64,000 bases of DNA from Cellulomonas hominis (GTDB lineage: Bacteria; Actinomycetota; Actinomycetes; Actinomycetales; Cellulomonadaceae), in NCBI RefSeq assembly GCF_014201095.1, contig NZ_JACHDN010000001.1, forward strand, positions 1,798,001 through 1,862,000, written 5' to 3'. The notes beneath the pieces are model-generated. The model worked only from the letters and a program-made list of their open reading frames with translations. It ran no database searches and was not told where the DNA came from. Each line of letters opens with the position of its first letter. The first letter of the stretch is position 1. The translations under genes were made by a program, and so were the position numbers. Of the stretch, positions 1 through 8,326 are shown piece after piece.

Positions 1-425
1 CTGATGCGCTGGAACTCGCCCGAGCCGCGGGTGCCGACCCGCTTCATCGGGTACTTGATCCGGTCCGGGCTGTAGATGCGCTGGCGGATCGACCGGCCGC
101 GGACGCAGGCGCGGATCTGCTGCGTGCCGAGCTGGTCGTCGCCGGTGTCGTCGGGGTCCACCCGCGTGACCTGGCCGTCGACGACGGTCATCCGCAGCGG
201 GCAGCGGGAGCCGCAGTTGACGTTGCACGACGACCAGACGACGCGGGCGTCCGCGGGCTGCTCGGCCGCCGACGCGGGCGCGGCGGCGGTGATCGGGAGC
301 AGGCCGAGCTTGGCCCCGGCACCCACCGCGGCGGCCGCACCGCCGGCGGCCGCGCTCCACTTGACGAACGAGCGACGCGTGACGGGTGCGTCGAGGACGG
401 CCGCGGGTGCGGCGGGCTGAGGCAT
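1..425 (-). CDS. dmsA: DmsA/YnfE-type molybdopterin oxidoreductase catalytic subunit (N-terminal part, cut by window edge)
   Basis: The first 141 codons of a molybdoenzyme of the dimethyl-sulfoxide-reductase family, running off the left edge. The N-terminus has a twin-arginine signal (TRRSFVKW, about residues 16-23) followed by an Ala/Gly-rich hydrophobic stretch, so the folded enzyme should be exported by Tat. The mature part begins with an iron-sulfur motif (CNVNCGSRC, then RACVRGRS), as in DmsA/YnfE, which reduce S- or N-oxides or selenate using bis-MGD cofactor. The ATG at 425 has AGGAG (433-437) upstream. The adjacent mod and moa genes supply molybdate and cofactor. The 213 bases up to the next gene hold its promoter region, where no operator was recognised. 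The exact substrate cannot be told from this fragment. Confidence 0.88.
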   Translation of the reverse strand, partial: MPQPAAPAAVLDAPVTRRSFVKWSAAAGGAAAAVGAGAKLGLLPITAAAPASAAEQPADARVVWSSCNVNCGSRCPLRMTVVDGQVTRVDPDDTGDDQLGTQQIRACVRGRSIRQRIYSPDRIKYPMKRVGTRGSGEFQRI

Positions 426-638
426 GGGGGCGCTCCTGGCGGGCTGAGGACGGGCTCGCGCGGGCCGGGTCGACGATGACGGGGCCGCGGGGTGCCCTCC
501 CAGTGTTCGCCGGGACGCCTGATGTGTCCGGGACGGAGGTCCCGAAATGCATGAAGCACACAGAGAACGGGAGAAAAGAAACACCGGCATGCCGAAAATG
601 TCACCGGGACGAACGGGTTTCTTCCGGACATGCCTGCG

Positions 639-2000
639 CTAATGCGCGGGGTGGTCCGCCGCGTCCCGGGCGCGCGCGAGGTCCGCCGCGTCGTCCACGT
701 CGAGCCCCTCCGTGCCCGTCAGCGGGACGGGGTGCACCCGCAGCCCGACCCGCACCGTGCGCAGCGCCTGCCCCGGGCGGACGGCCGCCAGCCGCATCCG
801 CACCGCGGCGGTCCGGTACACCGCGAGCAGGGGCTGCTCGCGCCCGTCCGCGTCCACGCCGAGCGCCGCGTCCACCTCGGGGTGATCCGCGAGGGCCCGC
901 ACGAGCCGGGGGACCACCGGGCCCGCGAACGGCTGGTCCCCGGCCACCGCCACCACCGCCTCGACGTCCGGCAGCGCCGCGACCCCCGCCGCGAGGGCGA
1001 CAGCGGGCCCGGCGCCCGCCGGGGACTCGCGCACCCAGCGGGCGTGCGGGAACAGCGCGGCGTCGGCCGCGGGCGGCGGGTCGGCGACGACGACCGTCGG
1101 CAGGGGGGCGAGGTCGTCGAGCAGCCGGTGCAGGATCGGGCGCCCGCCGACGTCGAGGGCGGTCTTGTCGCCGCCGCCGATCCGCCGGGCCGTGCCCCCG
1201 GCCAGCACGACGACCCCGACGGTGAGGTCGGGCAGCGGCGGCTCCTCGGGCTCCGGCTCCGCCGCGAGCGCGCCCGTGGCCCCCGCCCCGCCGCGCCACG
1301 GCACCGTCGCCGCCCCGGCGTCCCACGCGGCCGCGAGCTCCGCCCGGCCGAGCTCCGCCACGGGCCGCCCGTCCACCAGCACGACCGCGCGGTCGGCCAG
1401 GTCGGCGGCGTCGGCAGCGTCGTGCGTGACCAGCACGACCGGGCACGGCCGCTCGGCCAGGTGCGCGCGCAGCACGTCCCGCACGGCCCCGCGCGTCTCC
1501 GCGTCGAGCGCCGCGAAGGGCTCGTCCAGCAGCAGCAGGCCGGGGTCGGTCGCGAGCGCCCGGGCCAGGGCCACCCGCTGCGCCTGCCCGCCCGACAGCG
1601 TGCTCGCCCGTGCCCCGCCGTGCGCCGCCAGCCCGAGCCGGTCCAGCCACGCGTCGGCCGTCGCCCGCGCGACCCGCGCCGGGACCCGGCGGGCGCGCGG
1701 GCCGAACGCCACGTTCTCCCGCGCCGACAGGTGCCCGACCAGCAGGTGGTCCTGGAACACCACGCCGCACCCGCGGCGCTCCGGCGGCACGTGCACCCCC
1801 GGGCCGTCGAGCGTCCGGCCGCCGAGCAGCACCCGGCCGCGGTCCAGGGGCAGCAGCCCGGCGAGCGCGCGCAGGGCGGTCGACTTGCCGGCACCGTTCG
1901 GCCCGATCAGCGCGACGACCTCGCCCGGCGCCGCCGTGAGCGGCAGGTCGAGCGTGAACGCCCCGCGCGCCACCCGCAGGTGCGCGTCCAGGCCGGTCAC
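639..2000 (-). CDS. modC: ModC-MobA fusion: molybdate ABC ATPase joined to a MobA-like nucleotidyltransferase
   Basis: A 453-residue two-domain protein in one uninterrupted frame. Residues 1-235 are an ABC ATPase: Walker A GPNGAGKST (33-41), signature LSGGQ (135-139), Walker B LLLLDEP (155-161) and H-loop TH (192-193). It would power molybdate import with ModB. The C-terminal TOBE/Mop domain usual in ModC is absent. In its place, after a Pro/Glu linker (248-257), residues 260-453 form a MobA-like transferase with LAGGTARRIGGGDK (266-279) and a later GDQP motif. MobA adds GMP to molybdopterin, which is needed for bis-MGD enzymes such as the neighbouring DmsA. The GTG start overlaps the modB stop by four bases (GTGA). 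Both activities are inferred from family motifs. Confidence 0.88.
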   Translation of the reverse strand: MTGLDAHLRVARGAFTLDLPLTAAPGEVVALIGPNGAGKSTALRALAGLLPLDRGRVLLGGRTLDGPGVHVPPERRGCGVVFQDHLLVGHLSARENVAFGPRARRVPARVARATADAWLDRLGLAAHGGARASTLSGGQAQRVALARALATDPGLLLLDEPFAALDAETRGAVRDVLRAHLAERPCPVVLVTHDAADAADLADRAVVLVDGRPVAELGRAELAAAWDAGAATVPWRGGAGATGALAAEPEPEEPPLPDLTVGVVVLAGGTARRIGGGDKTALDVGGRPILHRLLDDLAPLPTVVVADPPPAADAALFPHARWVRESPAGAGPAVALAAGVAALPDVEAVVAVAGDQPFAGPVVPRLVRALADHPEVDAALGVDADGREQPLLAVYRTAAVRMRLAAVRPGQALRTVRVGLRVHPVPLTGTEGLDVDDAADLARARDAADHPAH

Positions 2001-2788
2001 CGCCGGAGCTCCGTGAGCCAGCGGCCGCGCAGGGCGACGAGCACCGCGAGCGACAGCGCCACCAGCACCAGGGACAGCGCGATCGCCGCGTCCGGGTCCT
2101 GCTCCAGCGCGAGGTAGATCGCCAGCGGCATCGTGCGCGTCGTGCCGGGGAAGTTGCCGGCGAACGTGATGGTCGCGCCGAACTCGCCGAGCGCCCGCGC
2201 GAAGCACAGCACCGCGCCCGCGGCGATCCCGGGCGCGATGCGGGGGAGCGTCACCCGGCGGAACACGTACCAGCGGGAGGCGCCGAGCGTCGCCGCCGCG
2301 TCCTCGACGGCCCGGTCCGTGCCGCGCAGCGTGCCCTCGACGGAGATGACGAGGAACGGCAGGGCGACGAACGCCTCCGCGACCACGACCGCGGCCGTCG
2401 TGAACGGCAGCGTGAACCCGAACCAGGTGTCCAGGTGCTCCCCGACCAGGCCCCTGCGGCCGAGCAGCATGAGCAGCGCGACGCCGCCCACGACCGGGGG
2501 GAGCACGAGCGGCATCGTCACGAGGGCGCGCACCAGGCCGAGTCCCGGCACCTGCCCCCGGGCGAGCAGCGACGCGAGCGGGACGCCCAGCACCAGGCAG
2601 ATCGCGGTCGCGGCGACGGCCGTGCGCAGCGACAGCCCGAGGGCCTGCGCCACCTCCGGGGACCCGACGAGGTCCGGCATCGCGGACCACGGGGCCGCCA
2701 CCAGGAGCGCCACGAACGGCGCGACCAGGAACAGCAGTCCCGCGACCGCGGGGACCAGGACGCCGGGAGGCGGGAGGCGGCGCCGCAC
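1997..2788 (-). CDS. modB: Molybdate ABC transporter permease ModB
   Basis: A 263-residue inner-membrane permease with about five or six hydrophobic segments, the first at roughly residues 11-32. The cytoplasmic loop has the EAA-type motif of ModB permeases (about 145-165, around the residues EDAAATLGAS), which docks on the ATPase. It carries molybdate released by ModA across the membrane. The start is GTG, one base after the modA stop, and the 3' end overlaps modC/mobA by GTGA, so the three genes should be translationally coupled. Length and order match standard modABC operons. Confidence 0.93.
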   Translation of the reverse strand: MRRRLPPPGVLVPAVAGLLFLVAPFVALLVAAPWSAMPDLVGSPEVAQALGLSLRTAVAATAICLVLGVPLASLLARGQVPGLGLVRALVTMPLVLPPVVGGVALLMLLGRRGLVGEHLDTWFGFTLPFTTAAVVVAEAFVALPFLVISVEGTLRGTDRAVEDAAATLGASRWYVFRRVTLPRIAPGIAAGAVLCFARALGEFGATITFAGNFPGTTRTMPLAIYLALEQDPDAAIALSLVLVALSLAVLVALRGRWLTELRR

Positions 2789-2789
2789 G

Positions 2790-3593
2790 TCAGCCCGCGG
2801 GGTCGAAGCCCGCGCCGGCGAGCAGGTCCTGACCGGACGCGGACAGCACGAGGGCGACGAACGCCGCGGCCGCCCCGGGGTTCGGGGCGTCCGCCAGCAG
2901 CGCGATCGGGTAGTCGTTCACGGCCTCGGCGGACTCGGGGAAGTCGATGCCCTCGACGGAGGCGCCGGCGCCGATGACGTCGGTCCGGTACACCAGCGCG
3001 GCGTCGACCTCGCCGAGCTGCACCTTGGTGAGCGTCGCGGTGACGTCCTTCTCGTACGTGTCCGGGGCGGGGGTGAGGCCGGCGGCGGCGAACGCCTTCT
3101 CGGCGGCGGCGCCGCACGGGACCTCGACCGCGCACAGGGCGATGGTGCGGTCGGGGTCGGCCAGGTCGGCCAGGCCGGTGACGCCCGCCGGGTTGCCCGC
3201 GGGGACGGCGATCTCGAGCGTGTTCCGCGCGAACAGCTGCGGCTCGCCGGTGACCTCGGCGGCGTCCGCCATCGTCGTCGCGCTCGCGGCGGCGAACACG
3301 TCCGCCGGGGCGCCGGAGACGAGCTGCGTCGCGAGGGTGGACGAGCCGCCGAACGAGAACGTCACGGTGAGGCCCGGGTTCTCCTGCTCGAGCTGCTCGC
3401 CGAGCTCCGTGAACGCGTCCTGCAGCGAGGCGGCCGCGAACACGACGAGCTCGCCCGTCAGCGGCTCGGCCGTCGGGGAGCCGGCCGGCTCCGGGGTGGT
3501 CGCGGCGTCGGGGGCGGCCGTCGACGCGCACCCCGCCAGGGCGACCAGCAGCGCGAGCGAGCCGGCCACGAGCGCGGCAGGACGACGGTTCAC
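2790..3593 (-). CDS. modA: Molybdate-binding lipoprotein ModA
   Basis: A 267-residue extracytoplasmic solute receptor. The signal peptide ends in a lipobox LAGC with Cys22, so the protein should be lipid-anchored outside the membrane. The mature protein starts with a Pro/Thr-rich spacer and then the ModA fold, beginning ELVVFAAASLQDAF and including FSFGGSSTLATQL, the oxyanion-contacting region typical of ModA. The GTG start at 3593 overlaps the stop of the upstream mop gene (GTGA), which decides between this and longer open-frame starts that would run through mop. It should bind molybdate or tungstate and pass it to ModB. Confidence 0.92.
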   Translation of the reverse strand: MNRRPAALVAGSLALLVALAGCASTAAPDAATTPEPAGSPTAEPLTGELVVFAAASLQDAFTELGEQLEQENPGLTVTFSFGGSSTLATQLVSGAPADVFAAASATTMADAAEVTGEPQLFARNTLEIAVPAGNPAGVTGLADLADPDRTIALCAVEVPCGAAAEKAFAAAGLTPAPDTYEKDVTATLTKVQLGEVDAALVYRTDVIGAGASVEGIDFPESAEAVNDYPIALLADAPNPGAAAAFVALVLSASGQDLLAGAGFDPAG

Positions 3594-3991
3594 GGGGCGG
3601 CCTCCACGACGACGTGGGTGGCCTTCACGGACGCGACCGCGACGACACCGGGTTCGAGGCCGAGCTCGTCGGCGGCCTCGCGGCTGATCAGGGACACGAG
3701 CCGGTGCGGACCGGCCTGGATCTCCACCTGCGCCATCACCGTGTCCCGGACGACCCGGGTGACGATGCCGCGCATGCGGTTGCGGGCGGAGACCGCGGAC
3801 CGGCCGGTCTCCGCGTCGGGCGTGCCGGCGAGCTCCTGGGCGAGCGCCGCCAGGTCGGCGCCGGCCACGGTCCACCGCCCGGAGCCCTCGGCGCGACGCG
3901 CGGGCAGGCGGCCGCCATCCACCCAGCGACGCACGGTGTCGTCGCTGACGCCGAGCAGGGCCGCGGCCTCGGAGATCCGGAAGTCCGACAC
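3590..3991 (-). CDS. Helix-turn-helix protein with Mop/TOBE molybdate-binding domain
   Basis: A 133-residue protein leading the mod operon. Residues 4-45 are a MerR/excisionase-like HTH (ISEAAALLGVSDDTVRRW). Residues about 70-131 form a Mop/TOBE domain, which binds molybdate in ModE and Mop proteins. The likely role is a molybdate-responsive regulator or molybdate-storage protein; it is a single-Mop actinobacterial type, not a full ModE. The start is taken as GTG 3991 because a TAGACT hexamer ends seven bases upstream, which fits a leaderless message; an in-frame ATG 87 bases further up has no supporting signal. It overlaps modA by GTGA. Since the fused ModC lacks its own TOBE domain, this protein may supply that sensing function (inference). 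Confidence 0.8.
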   Translation of the reverse strand: MSDFRISEAAALLGVSDDTVRRWVDGGRLPARRAEGSGRWTVAGADLAALAQELAGTPDAETGRSAVSARNRMRGIVTRVVRDTVMAQVEIQAGPHRLVSLISREAADELGLEPGVVAVASVKATHVVVEAAP

Positions 3992-3998
3992 GGTCGGG

Positions 3999-4004
3999 AG
4001 TCTA
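3999..4004 (-). promoter_or_regulatory. -10 element of leaderless mop-mod operon
   Basis: TAGACT lies seven bases upstream of GTG 3991 on the minus strand, the spacing expected if transcription starts at the start codon. No Shine-Dalgarno sequence fits in the gap. Confidence 0.6.
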
Positions 4005-4127
4005 GGGACGGGACGCCGCGCGCGCGGGGCCGGAGGTCCCAGATCGACGCGCGTGCGGTGTGGAGCGGGGACGGACATCCGCAGGTGCGGGCCGCGACCC
4101 GGGACCCGGGTCCCGCCGGCCCCGGCC

Positions 4128-4133
4128 TACGCT
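4128..4133 (+). promoter_or_regulatory. -10 element of leaderless moaE
   Basis: TACGCT ends six bases before ATG 4140, with no ribosome-binding site between. The mop promoter lies about 125 bases away on the other strand, so this short region promotes both directions. Confidence 0.55.
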
Positions 4134-4139
4134 GGGCCG

Positions 4140-4655
4140 ATGGCCGCCCCCCGCCCCGACGCGACCGCCGCCCACCCGGCGCTCGACGGCGCCCCCGCGC
4201 CCGCCCGGGACAGCAGCCGCGTCTCGCCCGCCGCGCGCACCGTGGTCCGGGCCGAGGTCACCCGCGACGCGATCGACCCCGCGGACCTGGCCCGCGAGGT
4301 CGGCCGCGCGACCGCCGGCGCCGTGGTGACGTTCTCCGGCGTGGTCCGCGACCACGACCTCGGCCGCGCCGTCACCGGCATCGAGTACGTCGCCCACCCC
4401 TCCGCGCCCGACGTGATGGCCGCGGTCGTCGCCGACGTGGCGGCGCGGTCCGACGTGGACGCGGTCGCCGCCGTGCACCGGATCGGGGACCTCGGCATCG
4501 GGGACTGCGCGCTCGCTGTCGCCGTGGCCGCGGCGCACCGCGCCGAGGCGTTCGAGGCGGCGTCGGCCCTGGTCGACGAGGTCAAGCACCGGCTGCCGGT
4601 CTGGAAGCGCCAGGAGTTCCCGGACGGCACCGACGAGTGGGTGGCCTGCCCGTAG
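4140..4655 (+). CDS. moaE: Molybdopterin synthase catalytic subunit MoaE
   Basis: A 171-residue MoaE. The first 35 or so residues are an Ala/Pro-rich extension not needed by the family. The core runs from about residue 40, with GAVVTFSGVVRDHD (about 61-74), YVAHPSA, HRIGDLGIGD and the C-terminal EVKHRLPVWKRQEF, which holds the lysines that handle the MoaD thiocarboxylate. With MoaD it converts cPMP to molybdopterin in the cytoplasm. The gene is monocistronic and convergent with moaD, with 14 bases between stops. The ATG at 4140 is preceded by a leaderless-type -10 box. Confidence 0.93.
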   Translation: MAAPRPDATAAHPALDGAPAPARDSSRVSPAARTVVRAEVTRDAIDPADLAREVGRATAGAVVTFSGVVRDHDLGRAVTGIEYVAHPSAPDVMAAVVADVAARSDVDAVAAVHRIGDLGIGDCALAVAVAAAHRAEAFEAASALVDEVKHRLPVWKRQEFPDGTDEWVACP

Positions 4656-4669
4656 CCCGGGCGGCGTCC

Positions 4670-4936
4670 TCAGCCTCCCGCGAAGGGCGGCAGCAGGTCG
4701 ACCGTGACCGCGCCGTCGAGCACCCGGCTGCGGTCCGCGTCGGGCACCCCGTCCACGAGGACGCTGCACGCCGCGGCCACGCGGGTCAGGTCGGCGCCGT
4801 GCCGCGCGCACGCGTCGGCCACGAGGGTGGCCGTCGTGGTCCCCGCGGCCACGGTCACCGGCTCCTCGTCGCGGCCCGCGGCGGCGCTCGCCCCGGCGTA
4901 GTAGCGCAGCCGCACGCTGACGTCGGTCATGCTCAT
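4670..4936 (-). CDS. moaD: Molybdopterin synthase sulfur carrier MoaD
   Basis: An 88-residue ubiquitin-fold sulfur carrier ending in the required Gly-Gly (PPFAGG). MoeZ or MoeB adenylates this tail and it is then thiocarboxylated to donate sulfur to MoaE. Two ATGs lie close together, at 4936 and 4930. The first overlaps the moaA stop (ATGA), so coupled translation from moaA is likely and 4936 is chosen. The pair moaA-moaD faces moaE. Confidence 0.9.
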   Translation of the reverse strand: MSMTDVSVRLRYYAGASAAAGRDEEPVTVAAGTTTATLVADACARHGADLTRVAAACSVLVDGVPDADRSRVLDGAVTVDLLPPFAGG

Positions 4937-5982
4937 CCTCCGATCGCGCTCATCGGGCGCTCCGGCTGCCGGAACCCCGCCTCGCTGATGCCGTGGCCCG
5001 GGCCCTTGCGCAGCATCGCCGCCGCCCAGGCCGCCGCCAGCTCCGCGTCGTCCGCCCCCGCCCGCAGCATGCCCCGCAGGTCCGTCTCGTGCCGGGCGAA
5101 CAGGCAGTCGCGCATCTGGCCGTCCGCGGTGAGCCGCACCCGGTCGCAGTCGCCGCAGAACGGGCGGGTCACGGACGCGATCACCCCGACCACGGCGCCC
5201 CCGTCCGGGTCGCCGCCGTCGACGGCCCAGGTCTGCGCGGGGTCCGCGCCCCGCCGGGCGGAGTCCACCGGGGTCAGGTCGAACGCCGCGCGCAGCGCGC
5301 CGAGGATCTCGTCGGCCCGCACCATCGACGACGGGTCCCAGGCGTCGTGCGGCCCCAGCGGCATCTGCTCGATGAACCGCAGCCGGTAGCCCTCGGCCAG
5401 GGCCCAGCGCAGCAGCGGCACGGCCTCGTCGTCGTTCACCCCGCGGACCAGCACCGTGTTCACCTTGACCGGCGTCAGCCCGGCGTCCCGTGCGGCGGCG
5501 AGCCCGGCCAGCACGTCCGGCAGCCGGTCCCGGCGGGTGATCCGCGCGTACCGGTCCCGCTGGAGCGAGTCGAGGGAGACGTTCACCCGGCCGAGCCCGG
5601 CGTCGGCCAGGCCGCGGGCCCGCCGGTGCAGACCCAGCGCGTTCGTGGTGAGCGACGTCTCGGGCGGGGTGCCGTCGGCCCGGCGGAGCGCCGTGGTCGC
5701 GGCGACGATCGACTCCAGGCCCCGGCGCAGCAGCGGCTCGCCGCCGGTGAACCGCACCTCCCGGACCCCGAGCCGCTCGACGGCCACCGTCACCAGGCGC
5801 ACGACCTCGTCGTCGGTCAGCACCTCCGCGGTCGGCAGCCACGGCAGCCCCTCGGCGGGCATGCAGTACGTGCAGCGCAGGTTGCACCGGTCGGTGAGCG
5901 ACACGCGCAGGTCCCGCGCGACGCGGCCGAACCGGTCCTCCAGCACCCCCGCGCCCGGGGCCGCGTCGCCGGCGCTCCTCAT
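4933..5982 (-). CDS. moaA: GTP 3',8-cyclase MoaA (radical SAM)
   Basis: A 349-residue radical-SAM enzyme making the first pterin intermediate from GTP. The SAM cluster motif CNLRCTYC has Cys33, Cys37 and Cys40. The C-terminal second cluster motif is visible as CGDCDRVRL followed by RDCLF, and the protein ends in the conserved Gly-Gly (SAIGG), which takes part in catalysis. Length matches the family. The ATG at 5982 follows a TAGCCT box by six bases (leaderless). Its 3' end overlaps moaD by ATGA. It is divergent from moeA, with only 84 bases between start codons. Confidence 0.95.
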   Translation of the reverse strand: MRSAGDAAPGAGVLEDRFGRVARDLRVSLTDRCNLRCTYCMPAEGLPWLPTAEVLTDDEVVRLVTVAVERLGVREVRFTGGEPLLRRGLESIVAATTALRRADGTPPETSLTTNALGLHRRARGLADAGLGRVNVSLDSLQRDRYARITRRDRLPDVLAGLAAARDAGLTPVKVNTVLVRGVNDDEAVPLLRWALAEGYRLRFIEQMPLGPHDAWDPSSMVRADEILGALRAAFDLTPVDSARRGADPAQTWAVDGGDPDGGAVVGVIASVTRPFCGDCDRVRLTADGQMRDCLFARHETDLRGMLRAGADDAELAAAWAAAMLRKGPGHGISEAGFRQPERPMSAIGG

Positions 5983-5988
5983 GCCGAC

Positions 5989-5994
5989 AGGCTA
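5989..5994 (-). promoter_or_regulatory. -10 element of leaderless moaA-moaD
   Basis: TAGCCT on the minus strand ends six bases before ATG 5982. There is no Shine-Dalgarno sequence. Confidence 0.55.
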
Positions 5995-6054
5995 CGGAGT
6001 CCGGTCGGGCGCGTCGCATGACCTTGGGCCGACCTCGGCGTGGCGCGCCCGGGT

Positions 6055-6060
6055 TACCGT
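6055..6060 (+). promoter_or_regulatory. -10 element of leaderless moeA
   Basis: TACCGT ends six bases before GTG 6067. Together with the moaA box on the other strand it forms a compact divergent promoter. Confidence 0.55.
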
Positions 6061-6066
6061 CGGGCG

Positions 6067-7323
6067 GTGAGCCGCAGCCTGCCCGTCGCCGCCCGCACCG
6101 TCGAGGAGCACCGGGCCGCCGTGCTGTCCGGTGTCGTCGCCGGGCCCGTCGAGGAGCGCGCGGTGCCCGACGCGCTGGGCCTGGTGCTCGCGGAGGACGT
6201 CGCCTCCGCCGTGGACCTGCCGGCCTTCGACAACTCCGCGATGGACGGCTACGCCCTGCACGCGGACGACCTGCACGCCGACGACCCGGCCGCCGCGGTC
6301 CCGGTCACGCTGCGGGTCGTCGACGACGTCCCCGCCGGCGGGGTGCCGCGCGCCGCGCTCGTGGCCGGCACGGCGTCCCGGGTGATGACGGGCGCCCCGG
6401 TCCCCGAGGGCACCGGCGCGGTCGTCCCCGTCGAGCAGACGGATGCGGGGACCGAGCGGGTGCGCGTCGACGTCCTGCCCCGGCCCGCTGCCCACGTGCG
6501 CCGGCGCGGCGAGGACGTCCGGACCGGCGCGGTGGTCCTGACCGCGGGCACCGTCGTCACGCCCGCCGTCGTCGGGCTGCTGTCGGGGGTGGGCCGGGCG
6601 GCCGTCCGGGTGCACCGCCCGCCGCGGGTCGTCGTGCTGTCCACCGGCGCGGAGCTCATCCCCGCGGGGCAGCCGCTCGGTCCCGCGCAGATCCACGACG
6701 CGAACGGCCCGATGCTGGCCGCCGCCGTCCGCCGAGCGGGCGGGGTCGCGGTGACCGCGCCGGTCGTGGCCGACCGCCCGGGGGCGCTGCTCGCGGCGCT
6801 GGAGCCGCACCTGGGCGACGCCGACCTGGTGCTCACGTCCGCCGGGGTGAGCGAGGGCGCGTACGACGTGGTCAAGGCGGACCTCGCCGGGGCCGGGGTG
6901 ACCTTCGTCCGCGTCGCGATGCAGCCCGGCAAGCCGCAGGGCCACGGGGTCCTCGGCCCGCGCGGCGTGCCCGTCGTGACGCTGCCCGGCAACCCCGCGA
7001 GCGCGTTCGTGTCGTTCCACGTCTTCGTGCGGCCGCTGCTCCGCCGCCTGCTCGGCCTGCCGGACGGACCCGGGCCGGTCGTCCGCGCGGCGCTCGCCGA
7101 GCCGCTGACCTCCCCGGCCGGGCGGCGGCAGCTCCTCCGCGCCCGCCTGGAGCCCGCGGCCGCCGGCGGGACCCCCACCGTGCGGCTCGTCGGCGGCCCC
7201 GGCTCCCACCTGCTCGGCGCCCTCGCGCTGTCCGACGCCCTCGCGGTCGTCCCCGAGGACGTCACCGCCCTGCCGGCCGGCGCGCTCGTCGACGTGCTGC
7301 TCACCGAAGGAGACCCCCGATGA
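6067..7323 (+). CDS. moeA: Molybdopterin molybdotransferase MoeA
   Basis: A 418-residue MoeA, which inserts molybdate into adenylylated molybdopterin. Recognisable parts are DNSAMDGYA near residue 58, the molybdopterin-binding domain with LTSAGVSEGAYDVVK (about 258-272), and MQPGKPQG with LPGNPASAFVSF (about 290-315). A C-terminal MoeA domain IV follows. GTG 6067 is chosen over an ATG 27 bases upstream because a TACCGT box sits six bases before it, and the upstream ATG would lie inside the promoter. The stop overlaps moaC by ATGA, starting a three-gene operon moeA-moaC-mogA. Confidence 0.93.
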   Translation: MSRSLPVAARTVEEHRAAVLSGVVAGPVEERAVPDALGLVLAEDVASAVDLPAFDNSAMDGYALHADDLHADDPAAAVPVTLRVVDDVPAGGVPRAALVAGTASRVMTGAPVPEGTGAVVPVEQTDAGTERVRVDVLPRPAAHVRRRGEDVRTGAVVLTAGTVVTPAVVGLLSGVGRAAVRVHRPPRVVVLSTGAELIPAGQPLGPAQIHDANGPMLAAAVRRAGGVAVTAPVVADRPGALLAALEPHLGDADLVLTSAGVSEGAYDVVKADLAGAGVTFVRVAMQPGKPQGHGVLGPRGVPVVTLPGNPASAFVSFHVFVRPLLRRLLGLPDGPGPVVRAALAEPLTSPAGRRQLLRARLEPAAAGGTPTVRLVGGPGSHLLGALALSDALAVVPEDVTALPAGALVDVLLTEGDPR

Positions 7324-7796
7324 CCCAGGAGCACCTCACGCACGTGGACGCCCGCGGCGAGGCCCGCATGGTCGACGTGAGCGCGAAGGAGGTCACCGTC
7401 CGCACGGCGACCGCCACCGGCTTCGTCGTCACCACCGAGCACGTGGTCAACCTGCTGCGGGGCGAGGGCGTGCCGAAGGGCGACGCGCTCGCGGTCGCCC
7501 GGATCGCCGGCATCCAGGCCGCCAAGCGCACCCCCGACCTCGTGCCGCTGTGCCACCCGGTCGCCATCCACGGCGTCGTGGTCGACCTCGAGGTCACGGA
7601 CGCGGGCGTCGGGATCACCGCCACCGTGCGGACGGCCGACCGGACGGGCGTGGAGATGGAGGCGCTGACCTGCGTCGCCGCCGCCGGGCTCGCGCTGGTC
7701 GACATGGTCAAGGCCGTGGACCGCGGCGCGACGATCACCGACGTCCGAGTCGAGGAGAAGTCGGGCGGTCGCAGCGGGACCTGGCGCCGTGCCTGA
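7320..7796 (+). CDS. moaC: Cyclic pyranopterin monophosphate synthase MoaC
   Basis: A 158-residue MoaC acting after MoaA to form cPMP. Family hallmarks are MVDVSAKEVTVRTATA near the N-terminus, PLCHPVAIHGV (about 76-86) and EALTCVAAAGLALVDMVKA (about 117-135), which contain the active-site His, Glu and Lys residues. The start codon overlaps the moeA stop (ATGA) and the 3' end overlaps mogA by eight bases, so all three genes should be co-translated. Confidence 0.94.
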   Translation: MTQEHLTHVDARGEARMVDVSAKEVTVRTATATGFVVTTEHVVNLLRGEGVPKGDALAVARIAGIQAAKRTPDLVPLCHPVAIHGVVVDLEVTDAGVGITATVRTADRTGVEMEALTCVAAAGLALVDMVKAVDRGATITDVRVEEKSGGRSGTWRRA

Positions 7797-8298
7797 GACC
7801 GGGGGCCCTCCGGCGGGGGCGCCGGCGCTCCGCGCCCGGGTCGTCACCGTCTCCACCCGCGCCGCCGCCGGGGTCTACCCTGACCGGTCCGGCCCGGCGC
7901 TCGCGGCCGCGGTCGCCGCGCTGGGGTTCGTCGTGGAGGGTCCGGAGGTCGTGCCCGACGGCCCGCCGGTCGGGGCCGCGCTGCGGTCGGCGGTGGCCGC
8001 GGGCGTCGCGCTCGTGGTCACGACCGGCGGCACCGGCCTCGCTCCCGGGGACGACACCCCCGAGCAGACCGCCCCGCTGCTGGACCGCGACCTGCCGGGC
8101 GTCCCGGAGGCGGTGCGTGCCGCGGGCGTGGCCGCCGGGGTCCCGTCCGCGATGCTCAGCCGGGGCCGCGCCGGGCTCGCCGGGCGCACGGTCGTGGTGA
8201 ACCTGCCGGGGTCCGTGCGGGCCGTCGAGCAGGCGATGGCCGCGGTCGGCGCGGCCCTGCGGCACGCCGTGGACCAGGTGGCCGGCGGCGACCACTGA
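7789..8298 (+). CDS. mogA: MogA/MoaB-family molybdopterin adenylyltransferase
   Basis: A 169-residue protein of the MogA/MoaB family, which adenylylates molybdopterin before MoeA inserts the metal. The motif TTGGTGLAPGDDTPEQT (about 83-99) is diagnostic, and NLPGSVRAVEQA near the C-terminus is also typical. The GTG at 7789 overlaps the end of moaC. Whether it should be called mogA or moaB cannot be decided from sequence alone, as the two subfamilies share these motifs. A weak six-base-pair hairpin (8299-8315) follows the stop before convergent moeZ. Confidence 0.88.
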   Translation: MPETGGPPAGAPALRARVVTVSTRAAAGVYPDRSGPALAAAVAALGFVVEGPEVVPDGPPVGAALRSAVAAGVALVVTTGGTGLAPGDDTPEQTAPLLDRDLPGVPEAVRAAGVAAGVPSAMLSRGRAGLAGRTVVVNLPGSVRAVEQAMAAVGAALRHAVDQVAGGDH

Positions 8299-8326
8299 GC
8301 GACCGGGGCGGTCGCGGTCGCGCCGG

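Noticed and set aside
8299..8315. Hairpin after mogA as a terminator
   Set aside because: Only a 6-bp stem; too weak to list as a feature although it lies between convergent genes.
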